Source: Quillaja saponaria (taxonomy: Eukaryota; Streptophyta; Magnoliopsida; Fabales; Quillajaceae). From it: a stretch of 64,000 nt of DNA. The stretch spans positions 10,736,134 through 10,800,133 of the forward strand of contig CM055618.1 of assembly GCA_029379385.1 (NCBI GenBank), read 5' to 3'. The notes under the pieces were generated by a model. The model searched no databases. It had not been told where the DNA came from and was given only the letters and a program-made list of their open reading frames with translations. A program made the position numbers and the translations under genes. Shown here piece after piece: positions 1 to 10,587 of the stretch. Position 1 is the stretch's first letter. The number at the start of each line of letters is the position of its first letter.

Positions 1-1289
1 ATAACATATATAAAAGAAAAATGGAAGGCATTCTAGTGAGCATATATCAATCTGATTTCCTAATCCAAGTTTAACAATGCAAGTATGCATGCAGGGTTCC
101 ATATAACCTCATCGTAATTGAGTGAGAAAACTCCACAAAAGCTAGCTTATTCATACTATGTTCCGTTCATTGCATGTGCTTCAATTGTAGGCGCTTCAAT
201 TGCAGGAGTTGGAATGTTGATAATTATATGCTTCTGCTTTAGGAGGAAGTTATCATCTGTCAAACTCACTCACTTCTGGAAGAAGAAGTCTCAAAATCTT
301 GATAATATCAAGGCCTTTCTAAGAGATCATGGACCAATTTCTATAAGAAGATATAGCTATTCTGACATTAGGAACATGACCAGCTCCTTCAAAGACAAAT
401 TAGGCCAAGGAGGTTATGGCTGCGTATACAAGGGGAAGTTACCTGATGGATGTCCAGTGGCTGTGAAGGTTTTGAGTGAATCCAAAGGAAATGGAGATGA
501 ATTTATCAATGAGGTTGCAAGTATCAGTAGGACTTCTCACGTTAACATTGTCACTCTTCTAGGGTTTTGTTTTCAAGGTTCCAAGAAAGCTCTGGTATAT
601 GAGTTTATGCCTAATGGATCTCTTGAGAAGTTCATATATGAGGAGAATAAGTTGAAAGGTTAACCTGTATTGGATTGTGAAATGTTATTCCGGATTGCGG
701 TAGGAGTTGCTAAAGGCTTAGAGTATTTGCACAAAGGATGTAACACTCGAATTTTACATTTCGACATAAAGCCTCACAACATACTTCTAGACAAGGATTT
801 CTTTCCTAAGATCTCTGATTTCGGGCTTTCTAAAATATGCCCTGGAAAAGAGAGCATAATATCAATGTTGGGTGCAAGGGGAACTGCAGGATATATAGCT
901 CCCGAGGTCTTTTCTAGAAACTTTGGAGAGGGTCTCACAAGTCAGATGTGTACAGCTACGGAATGATGATTCTAGAAATGATTGGGGGAAGAAAAAATTT
1001 TAATGTCAAAGCAGGTTGTACTAGTGAAACATATTTTCCACATTGGATTTACAAGCGTCTAGAACTAAATGAGGAACTTGCACTTAAGATTATTAGAAAC
1101 GAAGGGGACAAATAAATTATGAGAAAGATGACAACAGTAGGTTTGTGGTGCATACAGACTGACCCATCAAATCGGCCGACAATGGGCAGAGTGGTGGTGA
1201 TGCTGGAAGACAGTCTTGAATCCTTGCAAATACCGCCCAAACCTTTCTTGTCTTCTCCTCCAAGATCTCCTGCCCAATTATCAACTTGA
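1..1289 (+). pseudogene. LRK10-like receptor kinase, copy 1 (broken, left-truncated)
   Basis: This is the membrane-spanning and kinase exon of a leaf-rust-10-like (LRK10L/PR5K-like) receptor kinase. The extracellular exon would lie left of the window. The exon probably starts at 191 and contains a transmembrane stretch followed by RRK. It then has a GQGGYG glycine loop, VAVKVL (ATP lysine), HFDIKPHN (a non-RD catalytic loop), DFG, APE and the SDVYSYGM region. Three lesions are visible against the neighbouring copy: an in-frame TAA at 661-663, a net one-base deletion near 922-930 that shifts out of frame before SDVYSYG, and a TAA at 1113-1115 after RNEGDK. The reading frame would otherwise end at 1287-1289. 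The splice-acceptor region also differs from copy 2 (see findings). The family assignment is strong. Calling it a pseudogene depends on the assembly being correct. Confidence 0.82.
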
Positions 1290-2875
1290 CTGTGTGACAT
1301 GATAAGTGTAGTTCAATGAGAGCTGATGGCATCAGTAGACTGTTTTTTCTCATTTTGGTTTAAGATTCATAATTGGCTGTCAATTGTATGAATTTCAATA
1401 ATAGGATGTCGTGTTTTTCTAGTAGACAAATTTGAAGACTCTTATTCTATGAACAAGACATACTGTATTCTCTAGTAAAAAGATTCATCGTAATTGTTTC
1501 TCCGTATGATGAAGTATCTTTACCAGATAGATTTTAGGTTTGCTTTTGTGAGGAAGCTACTATTGCTCCACTGGCACTGCCTCCTTTCTACAATTGAAAG
1601 TAGGCTGAAAGATATGGGCAAACTGATTGTTTTATTTAAAATAATTAAGGTTCTCCATCTGTTGGTCATCTGTACTTACAATGACAGAATTCCAATATTC
1701 TGGTATAATGGCCAAGAAAGCTCATATGTGAAGCTACACGTTTTGTTTTTGTTGCTGAATATTGCGAATTGCAAACACAACATGCTTAGACATATACAAT
1801 AGGAAAAAACCCAGTCAATCCAATCCAAACAAGAAATAGATTCCGGAAAACCTCAAATAAAAGTAAAAGGTTTCTTCAGGGTCATTACATGATTGGTCAT
1901 AGGAGTCTATTAGAATAGAAATACTGCAGAGTTCTAATAGAGGAAATAATAATAAGAATTAATAAGTGGGAAAGTAATAGAATCCAAACTTTCTGGACGG
2001 ATTTGCGGAGTCGCTACAACAGTAGGACTCTGGTGATTCTATTTCAATAACAGAATATCCACTTGACAGGAAGGTTCTACTACCTCTATTTCTTCTAGTC
2101 AGGAAAGCTTTGTTCTACTCTGTTCTAATTCAAAGGATGTGCTCTCATTTCATTACATTACTATCGTTGTTGCTCATTATGCTGGAGATCTTTGAATTTA
2201 ATTGCACTCGTGAGATTCTGTCCAATCTATCATTGTTATATCGTTGTTGCTTATTATTGATGATGAAGGTCACTTATCAGTTCAAGTATTTGGTTAGTAT
2301 GGCTTAAAGGTCATAACTTGTATGTAGGAAAGCAAGTCCATCCTTTTTTGCCCAAGTTGATTGTTATACTCTTTCAGTAGTAGTTGTTCAGTTTTGCACT
2401 TTTTAATAGCCACGGCCACTATTTGAAACTTACTAGGATGTTTTGTGGAGAAAAAATGTGTTTTAAAATTGTGGCGAAGAAAGTTTCAAGGAGCCCATGC
2501 GTTGGCTTTTATGGATGTCTGCAAATATATATTTACTATTTACTATCAAACTGATTTTTCAATGCTGAAGAGGGTTTTGAGATAAAATATTAGATGCCTT
2601 GGTTCAAACAATTTCCATCACCCTTATCAGCTAAAAGCTCACCGTTGAATCTTGCACTAGCTGCAATAACTTGCTATAACCCAATCCTGTAAGAATCCGG
2701 CTATGAGTCTTTTAACTACCTAATAATTGCTTGGAAAATAATTTTAATCAAAACCATCTCTTATAGCACATCAAAATTAATGCTTTATGCTAGGAAAATG
2801 GGTTAATAAGGCTCAATCATTCAGTTAAACTACATGAAACCCAGTTTATATTTTAAAAACCCAGCTGAAATTTTG
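1290..2875. other. intergenic, no gene seen
   Basis: No open frame here resembles a known protein, and base use is AT-rich and non-coding. The stretch near 2165-2230 is weakly similar to 11640-11710, so it is probably part of an old dispersed repeat. Confidence 0.5.
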
Positions 2876-3235
2876 TTATATCTCCTCTATTGTCCTACTC
2901 CTAGTGGAAGGTTTACGAATGCCATGGGTAATAATCAATAATGCCACACATTCAGCTGAGTGAAACCTGTCTTCATCATTGCAACCTCTAGAGATAATGA
3001 ATGAGCAAATAAAAATTGGTCAAATTCTAAAATGAGTCATACCAGCCTCTTTAGACTTTGGTCCTATTCTAGCTATTCTGCCGTCCTTTGGACATATCAA
3101 CAAAGATTGCCCCACCTCTCTTCTTTCAATGCATCCTCTTTCACAAGTCTCCTTTAGAATTGTCAAGTCAACTGTGCATTGAACAGAGACCGTGGATAAC
3201 ATACTAAGAACAAAGAACAAAAACATTATTAACAT
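2876..3235 (-). CDS. candidate small secreted Cys-rich protein (uncertain)
   Basis: A possible two-exon gene on the minus strand: exon 1 at 3235-3043 and exon 2 at 2985-2876, about 100 residues. The ATG is followed by a convincing signal-peptide-like hydrophobic run (MLIMFLFFVLSMLSTVSVQC). The mature part would then hold about six cysteines, with spacing such as CERGC and later CNDEDRFHSAEC. Exon 1 ends at a good donor (G|GTATGA), and phase is kept if the acceptor just before 2985 is used, although an alternative AG lies two bases away. The start lies only 30 bases from the start codon of the divergent LRK10-like copy 2. I do not recognise the family. Exon 2 is an inference and the whole ORF could be chance. 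Confidence 0.25.
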
Positions 3236-3265
3236 TTATATTCTATTACTATTTCCTTGTTTATT

Positions 3266-6105
3266 ATGGTGACTCAGGTATCCTCCCTTCTTAGCTTTTT
3301 GATTCTTTTTCACCTTGTGTTTCTGCTCTTGGCTGAAGATGAAAACAGATATAACAGAAACTGTCCAAGTGTTTATTGTGGAAAACTAGGCTCTCTCCAG
3401 TTTCCTTTCACCAGCACAAGTCGGCCAGACTGCGGATTGTGTGTGATAAACGGTTGTGACGATCCATCTGCAGATAAAGAAATCCAACTGGTGAAGCAAG
3501 GAAGAAAGGTTTCCAATTAAAGCCGTGACTGAGGATAATATCATTTTGATTACAGATGATATCTTCCAAAAGAATGTGGATTCTTCAAACTGTGAAACAT
3601 TCAGGCATAATTATACTCTTCCTCCCAGCTCTCCTTTAGTTTCTTTTTTTATCAAGTCCAATGTAATCTTGTTCAGCTGCGATAGCTCTCTCAATATCCC
3701 TATCCCTAAAGATCATACGAACACAAGTTGTCTAAACTATGATATCTATTACCCTTCTCAGTTTGATTTGCCAACCATTTTAACCGAGTCTCCTATCTCT
3801 TTAACTAAATGTTCTAACTATCCAGCTTCCATTTCAAATTCCATCTAACTTAAGTGACCCATTTACATTTATACCGAAACAAATCGCCATTCAAGTAAAA
3901 TTATCTGATGAATGTGACAAGTGTAATAGCAGCGGAGGCCAATGTCTACTTGACAGCAAAGGAGAGTTTTATTGCGCCCAAGGTAGACATAAAAAATCTG
4001 AAAACACTTGAATAAGTACTTTATTCTTTTGTTAATGACTTTATACATGTAATGGAATATACATATATATACATATATGTATACATACATTTCAATAGTT
4101 AGGTTGCAAGTTCGATATATATATCAATATCTTTAGTTGACTCGGATTGTTTTTCCTTGTTTGGATTGCAAGGAATACAAATGGCATTATTATGCTTAAA
4201 TCTTAGTTGTTGTCTTGATAATTGAACAAGCTGCAGTATTTTGAAGACCATAAATTTGTAGTTCCGAGACACTGCTTGTGCAAGGTATTTAGTTGAACTG
4301 GTCTGATGCAGTACAAAAAATTCAACTGGAGAAGGGAAGAACTTGCAGTGAAATGAATATTTAGCTTCACCTAGACATAGCCAAATGTTTCAAATAGCAA
4401 AGTCCAGCATAGCAGACTACAGTACCATGTACATGAATATAATATGTACTGTGTAAATGATCATATAATTCCTTTGCACGCCTGCGCATACAACATATGT
4501 AGTGGTTTGCTTGTTTAATGCTCATATATGATTGAGTTCTATTTTGAATAACAATTAGTCCCTGAACTAAGACATTCCTCATAATACGCTATTTGTTAGA
4601 CTTTCTCCATATACATGGTAGAACATAGATTAAAGAATTATAATCAGGAAAAGTTATATTTTCTTCTTATAATTAAGTTGATATTGGTTTTGGTTTGGTT
4701 GCTATACTGCAGGAAACTCAAGGACAGTTCTGGTGTTTATATTTGCAGGTGATTACTAAAATTCAATTTTCTCAGTCTTTCTGCTGTCACTGCTTGGAAC
4801 TTCATCTGTTTACCTTTTTCTAAAGATTTGTAACTTACGTAAAAGCAAAATTAAAGACATTCCACTATTCCAGTGTATATATAACTCTGTTTTCCAACTC
4901 CAAATTTAACAATGCAAGTATGCATTGAGGGTTCCATGAATTCACATCATACTAGAAGGAAACTCCACAAAAGATAGCTCATCCATGCTATATTCTGTTC
5001 ATTGCAGTCGCTTCAGCTGCAGGAGTTGGAATTGTGATAGTTATATGCTGCTGCTTTAGGAGGAAGTTATTATCACTCAAACTCACTGCCTTTTGCAAGA
5101 AGTCTCAAACTCATGATAATATTGAGGCCTTCTTGAGGGATCATGGACCAGTTACCATAAGAAGATATAGTTATTCTGACATTAAGAAAATGACCAACTC
5201 CTTCAAAGATAAACTAGGCCAAGGAGGTTATGGTGATGTATACAAAGGAACACTAGGTAATGGTTTCCCTGTGGCTGTGAAGGTTTTGAATGAATCAAAA
5301 GGAGATGGAGAGGACTTTATTAATGAGGTTTCAAGTATCAGTAGGACTTCACATGTTAACGTTGTCACTCTTATAGGATTTTGTTTTGAAGCTTCCAAGA
5401 GAGCTCTGGTTTATGAGTTCATGCCAAATGGATCTCTTGAAAAGCTTCATTGGTGAACATAATCGCTTGATGCCTATTTGTCAATTGAGTTGTAAAGCCT
5501 TGTGCCATATCGCAATTGGTGTTGCTCGAGGATTAGAGTATTTGCACAGAGGATGTACCACTCGAATTCTGCATTTTGACATAAAACCTCATAACATACT
5601 TCTAGATGAGGACTTCCATCCTAAGATCTCTGATTTCGGGCTTTCTAAAATATGCCCTGGAAAAGAAAGCATAATATCCATGTTGGGTGCAAGGGGAACT
5701 GCAGGATATATAGCTCCAGAGGTCTTCTCGAGAAACTTTGGAGGGGTGTCATATAAGTCAGATGTGTACAGCTATGGAATGGTGATTTTAGAGATGGTTG
5801 GGGGAAGAAAAAATATTGAGGTTGAAGCTAATTGCACTAGTGAAATATACTTTCCACATTGGATTTACAAGCGCCTAGAACTGAATGAGGAGCTTGCATT
5901 TCGTAGCATTAGAAATGAAGGAGACAAAGAAATGATAAGAAAGATGATAATAGTAGGCTTGTGGTGCATACAGACTGACCCTTCAAATCGGCCGTCAATG
6001 GGCAGAGTGGTGGAGATGCTGGAAGGGAGCCTCGAATCCTTGCAAGTACCAGCCGAAACCTTTCTTGTCTTCTCCTCCAAGATCACCAGCCCAGTTATCA
6101 ACTGA
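3266..6105 (+). pseudogene. LRK10-like receptor kinase, copy 2 (frameshifted)
   Basis: The gene structure matches LRK10L receptor kinases: an extracellular exon at 3266-3982, a tiny exon at 4713-4748, and a membrane-plus-kinase exon at 5008-6105. The ATG at 3266 starts a signal peptide, followed by a GUB_WAK-type wall-binding region (CPSVYCGKLGSLQFPF) and a WAK_assoc C-terminal region ending in CDKCNSSGGQCLLD. The kinase has [25 protein letters not shown] (non-RD), DFG and APE. Introns have GT-AG borders and matching phases. At least three frame breaks are needed to read it through: near 3507, near 3826 and a one-base insertion near 5445. A fourth, near 6066, alters the C-terminal tail. Such receptors sit in the plasma membrane and sense wall or pathogen cues. 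This copy looks recently disabled, or the assembly has indel errors. Confidence 0.82.
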
Positions 6106-6187
6106 TGACATGATAAGTATAGTTCCATGAGGGATGGTGGTATTAGCAGCAGACTGTTTTTTGTCATTTTGCTTTAAACTTCATTCT

Positions 6188-6252
6188 TGAATGAATTTCA
6201 TTAATGGAAGATTGTGTTTTAATGAATTTCATTAATGGGAGATTGTGTTTTG
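6188..6252. repeat. about 32-bp tandem duplication
   Basis: Two nearly identical units lie side by side just after the copy 2 stop codon. Each reads AATGAATTTCATTAATGG and continues to GATTGTGTTTT. The duplication probably arose by slippage in the 3' untranslated region. Confidence 0.8.
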
Positions 6253-7369
6253 ATAATAGATAAATTTGAAGACTTCTATTCTATGAACACAGATATTTTA
6301 TAACAGACAAATTTAAAGCCTTTATCTGTGCTTTAAATTGGAAGACTTTTACTTTTATTAGATGAACAAACATGTATTCTCTAGTAAAATGAGTCTATCA
6401 GAATAGGCAGAACCTTATTATACTTTTTAGTTTGTTACGTACAGAAAGATATAAAAGTCAAAAACCAAAACATAAGAACGAGTTTATGAACTGATCTCCC
6501 TCAAACAGAGAAAGCCGTTCAAAAATTGGCGTATGCCACTAAATGAGGCGAACACACGGTATTCTTTAGTCAAAGGCTAAAGAATAGTATGTTCTGTGCT
6601 TCACTGTGTGGCTGCGTGATGCGAGCGATAGGCTTGATTCTGGCTTTATAAGAGCTCCGCACCAGGACACTGGTGGTTCTACAACAATGTGGGCAATAGA
6701 ATGGTATAAATGACTACCCATGTTTTGAAAACAAAAAAAAAAGGGTCCACAACCTCTTTTGTCTGAAAGCCTTGCTCAAAATCAGAGAATGTGATCTCAT
6801 TCAAGTAGTACAATTGTTCTGCTGTGGCTAGCTGGAGCTCTTTGAACACTTATACTCTGTTCAGAGACAAATGTTAAGACTTCTAATCTGACATTGTATT
6901 TCTTTAGTAAATGGCTGTGTTGTCTTCATGTTGTATTACAAGTGTTCACTGATACCAGTGAACTATTTTTCTTTTCTATTAATTGCAGGCAGCTAATCAA
7001 GTGATCCATTGGGATTGGATGCATCTATACTAAAACTGAGCGTAGACTGCAGAAAGTTAGTAATGGGTTCCATGGAGAGTAAAACCAATCTCTATATAGC
7101 ACCAAATTAACAAAGTTCCAACATTCTTGTATTTTGGCTAACAAAGGTCATATGTAAAGACTTTTTGTTACCCAAAAAAAAGTCATAAAGACTTGTTATA
7201 TGTCGAATGCAAATCTTGGAAGGAAGTTTGGGTACAGACCCACATTTACGTTGTAATGGAATCTTTAGGTGTCAGTGGTGGTCAGGTGTGGCTATAAGTG
7301 GGGCAAATCTAGCCATAAGGGCTAACTCTTATTATATTTGAGTCACATTTAAAACCAATCAATTGATTA
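6253..7369. other. intergenic, one inverted repeat, no gene seen
   Basis: No coding frame is supported. The only structure noted is the inverted repeat at 6550-6610, listed separately. Confidence 0.5.
6550..6610. repeat. imperfect inverted repeat (hairpin)
   Basis: A perfect 10-bp stem, TATTCTTTAG (6560-6569) and CTAAAGAATA (6577-6586), encloses a 7-base loop. The arms extend outward imperfectly to roughly 28 bp (GAACACAC on the left, GTATGTTC on the right). It could be a tiny foldback element or chance; no gene is linked to it. Confidence 0.55.
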
Positions 7370-7769
7370 AGATGTGTGAACCTATATATTTATATAAGTT
7401 TCATGGATCATGTTCATGATATATACAAATATACTCATCAATAATTGATGTGAACAGCAAGAAATTAAAGTTAATAAAAAATAATACTTTATGTTAATTA
7501 CATTAAACATATACATCAATTTAATAAAAAGTTTAATTCATAATATAAATATTTTATGATATTCTAAAGATAGAAAAAGAATAAACACAATAATGTTATA
7601 ATCATAAAAACTATAATCTTAATACTTTTTTATTTTTTTTATTTTTAATATATAATTATTTGTAACTTATTAATAATAAAATTTTGAAATTCAGTCTTAA
7701 ATACTATTGATATATAGTTATTGCAAATTATAGATTATTAATATGAAAAATATTAGGACAAAAAAACTA

Positions 7770-8595
7770 ACCCTAAACCCAACCTTAATTACGGTACTCT
7801 AACCCTAATTACAGTATCTTCACACTAATTATGATACTCTAATCCTAATTATGATAATCTAATTACGATACTCTAACCCTAGTTACAGTACCTTAATCTA
7901 ACAGTACCCTAATTCTAATTGCGATACCTTAACAATGTTACAGGTACTCTAACCCTGTTATGGTACTCTAAACCTAACACTAATTATGGTAACCAAACAC
8001 GAGTTATAGTACCTTACCCTTAACCATAATTAAAGCATCCTAACCCTAGTTATGATCCTCTGACCACAACCATAGTTACAATACCCAAACTTAACCCTAG
8101 TTACATTACCATAACCTAACCTTGGTTACGATATCCGAACCCTAGTTATGGTACCCTAACCCTAATTATAGTACCCTAACACTAATTACGATACCTTAAC
8201 CCTAATTACGGTATCTTAACCCTAACCCTAATTACAGTACCCTAACACTAATTAAGGTATATTAACCCTAATTATGGTACCCTAACCCTAATTGTAGTAC
8301 CTCAATCCCAATTATGATACCCAAACCCTACCCCAATTGCAATTACCCTAATCCAAATCCTAATTATTATACCCTAAACCTAATTACAATTTCCTAACCT
8401 TAACCCTAATTACGATACTCTAACCCTAGTTACGGTAGCCTTATCCTAGTTACGATATCTTAATCTTACAGTACCCTAATCTTAATTACAATACCCTAAC
8501 TCTAACACTAATTAAGAAATAATAACTCTAATTACAGTACCCAAACCTTAATTACAGTACCCTAACAATAACCCTAATTACGGTACCCAAACCTT
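7770..8595. repeat. degenerate telomere-like minisatellite
   Basis: About 40 imperfect head-to-tail units of roughly 19-20 bp, with consensus near CCCTAATTACGGTACCCTAA. The units contain the plant telomere core CCCTAA, interrupted by ATTACGGTAC. Units vary in length and carry many substitutions, so the array is old. It ends abruptly near 8595 and is flanked by AT-rich element DNA on both sides. Confidence 0.85.
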
Positions 8596-9286
8596 CATTG
8601 GGGTGATATTGATGTTAATTCTAGTTAGGTCACAGACTTTCATGTTATGGCGGAAGTTCTGAAGAAGGTAGATGATGACAAGTTCTAATAAGCCATCTTT
8701 ACTGCTACTATGAGGAGTATTGATTTTAACTATTTCTGGCTAAGTAGTACTGACCTTACAAAGAGCTAAAATTCAAGGTTGTAAGAGTTTGCAAGCTTAA
8801 AGCAAGTCTTTTGAATGAGATCATTTTTAATTTTAACATCTGGTAGCTAGACCATTTAGTAATTTTTAACAAGAAATTAAATCTATATAAAATTAATATA
8901 ATAATATTACAATCATAAAAAAAATACATACTTAATATTTCTTTTCATTCATAATATTTAAAAGTTATATTATAATTATTTGTAACTTAATAAATTCAAA
9001 AAATTAACAAATTAAATCTTCATTACTATTGATATATAGTCATTGACAAATGATAGATTTATTAATATTGAAAAGAATTAGGATAGAAAAATCAATAGTC
9101 ATAAAATAATTACTAACATATTAATACAAAAATAGAGAAAAATTATATTAAAAAAGTAAAAACAAAAATCAAAAATAAAAAAACAATTTGAAGAAAAATA
9201 ACAATTAAAAAGTAATTATGTAATTGTAAAAAATCATTGGGTATTTAAGAAAATAATTGTTTTTTACTAAAAGATAAAGCAATAAT

Positions 9287-9313
9287 ATAAATATATATAT
9301 ATATATATATATA
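9287..9313. repeat. (TA)n microsatellite
   Basis: An uninterrupted AT dinucleotide run inside AT-rich element A. Confidence 0.9.
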
Positions 9314-10061
9314 ATCATGAAAATTACACTTTAAATATTTTTTAATTCATAATATTTTAAAATATTTCATAAATTTAAGAAAAACTACAAAATAATATAA
9401 TTATTAGGAACTTATTAAACAATTTTTTTTTTTTTTGGAGAAAATCAATATTAACTACTATTGTCATTTTATTTTGAAAAAATTATTTTTTTATTGAATT
9501 AAAAGTTGAAACAACAATATTATAATTATGAAACTATACTCTTAATATTTCTTTTAATTCATAGTAATTTCTTTTTAAAATTTTAATTTATAAATTTGAG
9601 AAGAATTAAGAAAATTAAGATTTTTAGGCACTTATTAAAAAAACAAAAAATTCAATTTTAATTACTATTGACATATAATATTAAAAAATACATATTTATT
9701 AATATTGAGAAAATGTAAAAAAGTAATCAATATTACTAATGTAATTACGATTCTATTAATATTAAAATAAGGAAGAATTAGGAAAACAGTAGTCTATTTA
9801 AAAGTAAAATAACAACTAAGGATATCTATGTAATGATAAAAATTCATAAGGGTATTCAAGAAAATTAAAAATTTATGTCGTTAAGCCACTTTTATAGATA
9901 ATATAGATTAACGTTAAAGCTCCACATCTAAGTAATGTGGAGTTATCACATTGACACCCCATAATGTGAAACGTGGATCAAGTTCAAGACTTGGGATAAA
10001 GTGTTAGAGCATAATTAGAAAGCCCAATGCTTATAACCATATTGGAGGGCCTAGAAACCTA

Positions 10062-10587
10062 GCTCTGATACCATGAAGAAAACTGAAAATAACGAGACAA
10101 ATCACAAGATATACGTGATTCGGTCCTCGATTACTTCACGAGAGGAAAGTATTATATTTATTTCATATCTATGTATAAAGCTCACTCACTCAGAACATTT
10201 AATTTATGAAGTACTATAAAAATAATTATAGTTGACTAAGGATAGAATTAAGGCCTAAGGTTTTCTATTAGTTTATCTATGATTGTACTCATCATTAGAC
10301 ATTAAATCTATCTTAATTGGGGTGATTGATGATATGTTTGTCATAATATAATTAATTTCAATCAATCACCAATCAATTTAAAACTATTCCATAACATGTT
10401 GTATGATGACAAGGAAGTAGCTTCGAAATGTGCCTTAGCATTTTTCTTCGGGTTAGGAAAGATAAAGGTTTATTGAGACGAAGAGGTTCTGTCTGTCTCC
10501 CAACTAGTGAAGTTTATGAGCTCCCCTTTGCTGCAACTTCGAAAAATGTAACAGTAAGGCCATTAGGGTTTAATCCTTGATTCTTCA
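10062..10587 (-). mobile_element. Ty1/Copia LTR remnant with primer-binding site
   Basis: At 10062-10073, GCTCTGATACCA is the reverse complement of TGGTATCAGAGC, the initiator-Met-tRNA primer-binding site of plant Copia elements. The adjoining base starts TGAAGA at 10074, and TCTTCA at 10582-10587 would give matching TG...CA LTR ends about 514 bp apart. The text ATACGTGATTCGGTCC just inside is a common plant LTR motif. Internal DNA would lie to the left (about 9911-10061). No gag or pol frame survives. The right LTR limit is inferred from the short terminal repeat only. Confidence 0.5.

Larger units (their letters stand above)
7370..9910. repeat. AT-rich repetitive element A with internal array
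   Basis: This is very AT-rich DNA in which a unit of about 200 bp recurs. The units share an AATCATAAAAACTATA-like start, TAATTCATA, TTAGGAACTTATTAAA and a CTATTGACATATA motif; examples start near 7600, 8910, 9310 and 9525. The 3' end, near 9870-9905 (AAGCCACTTTTATAGATAAT), resembles the end of element B near 12890-12920, which supports a shared mobile family. No terminal inverted repeats or transposase are seen. A Helitron-like non-autonomous element is possible but unproven. Confidence 0.5.

Noticed and set aside
1494..2307. Open frames of 65-102 codons downstream of LRK10-like copy 1
   Set aside because: They do not resemble wall-binding or kinase sequence and lack splice or domain support.
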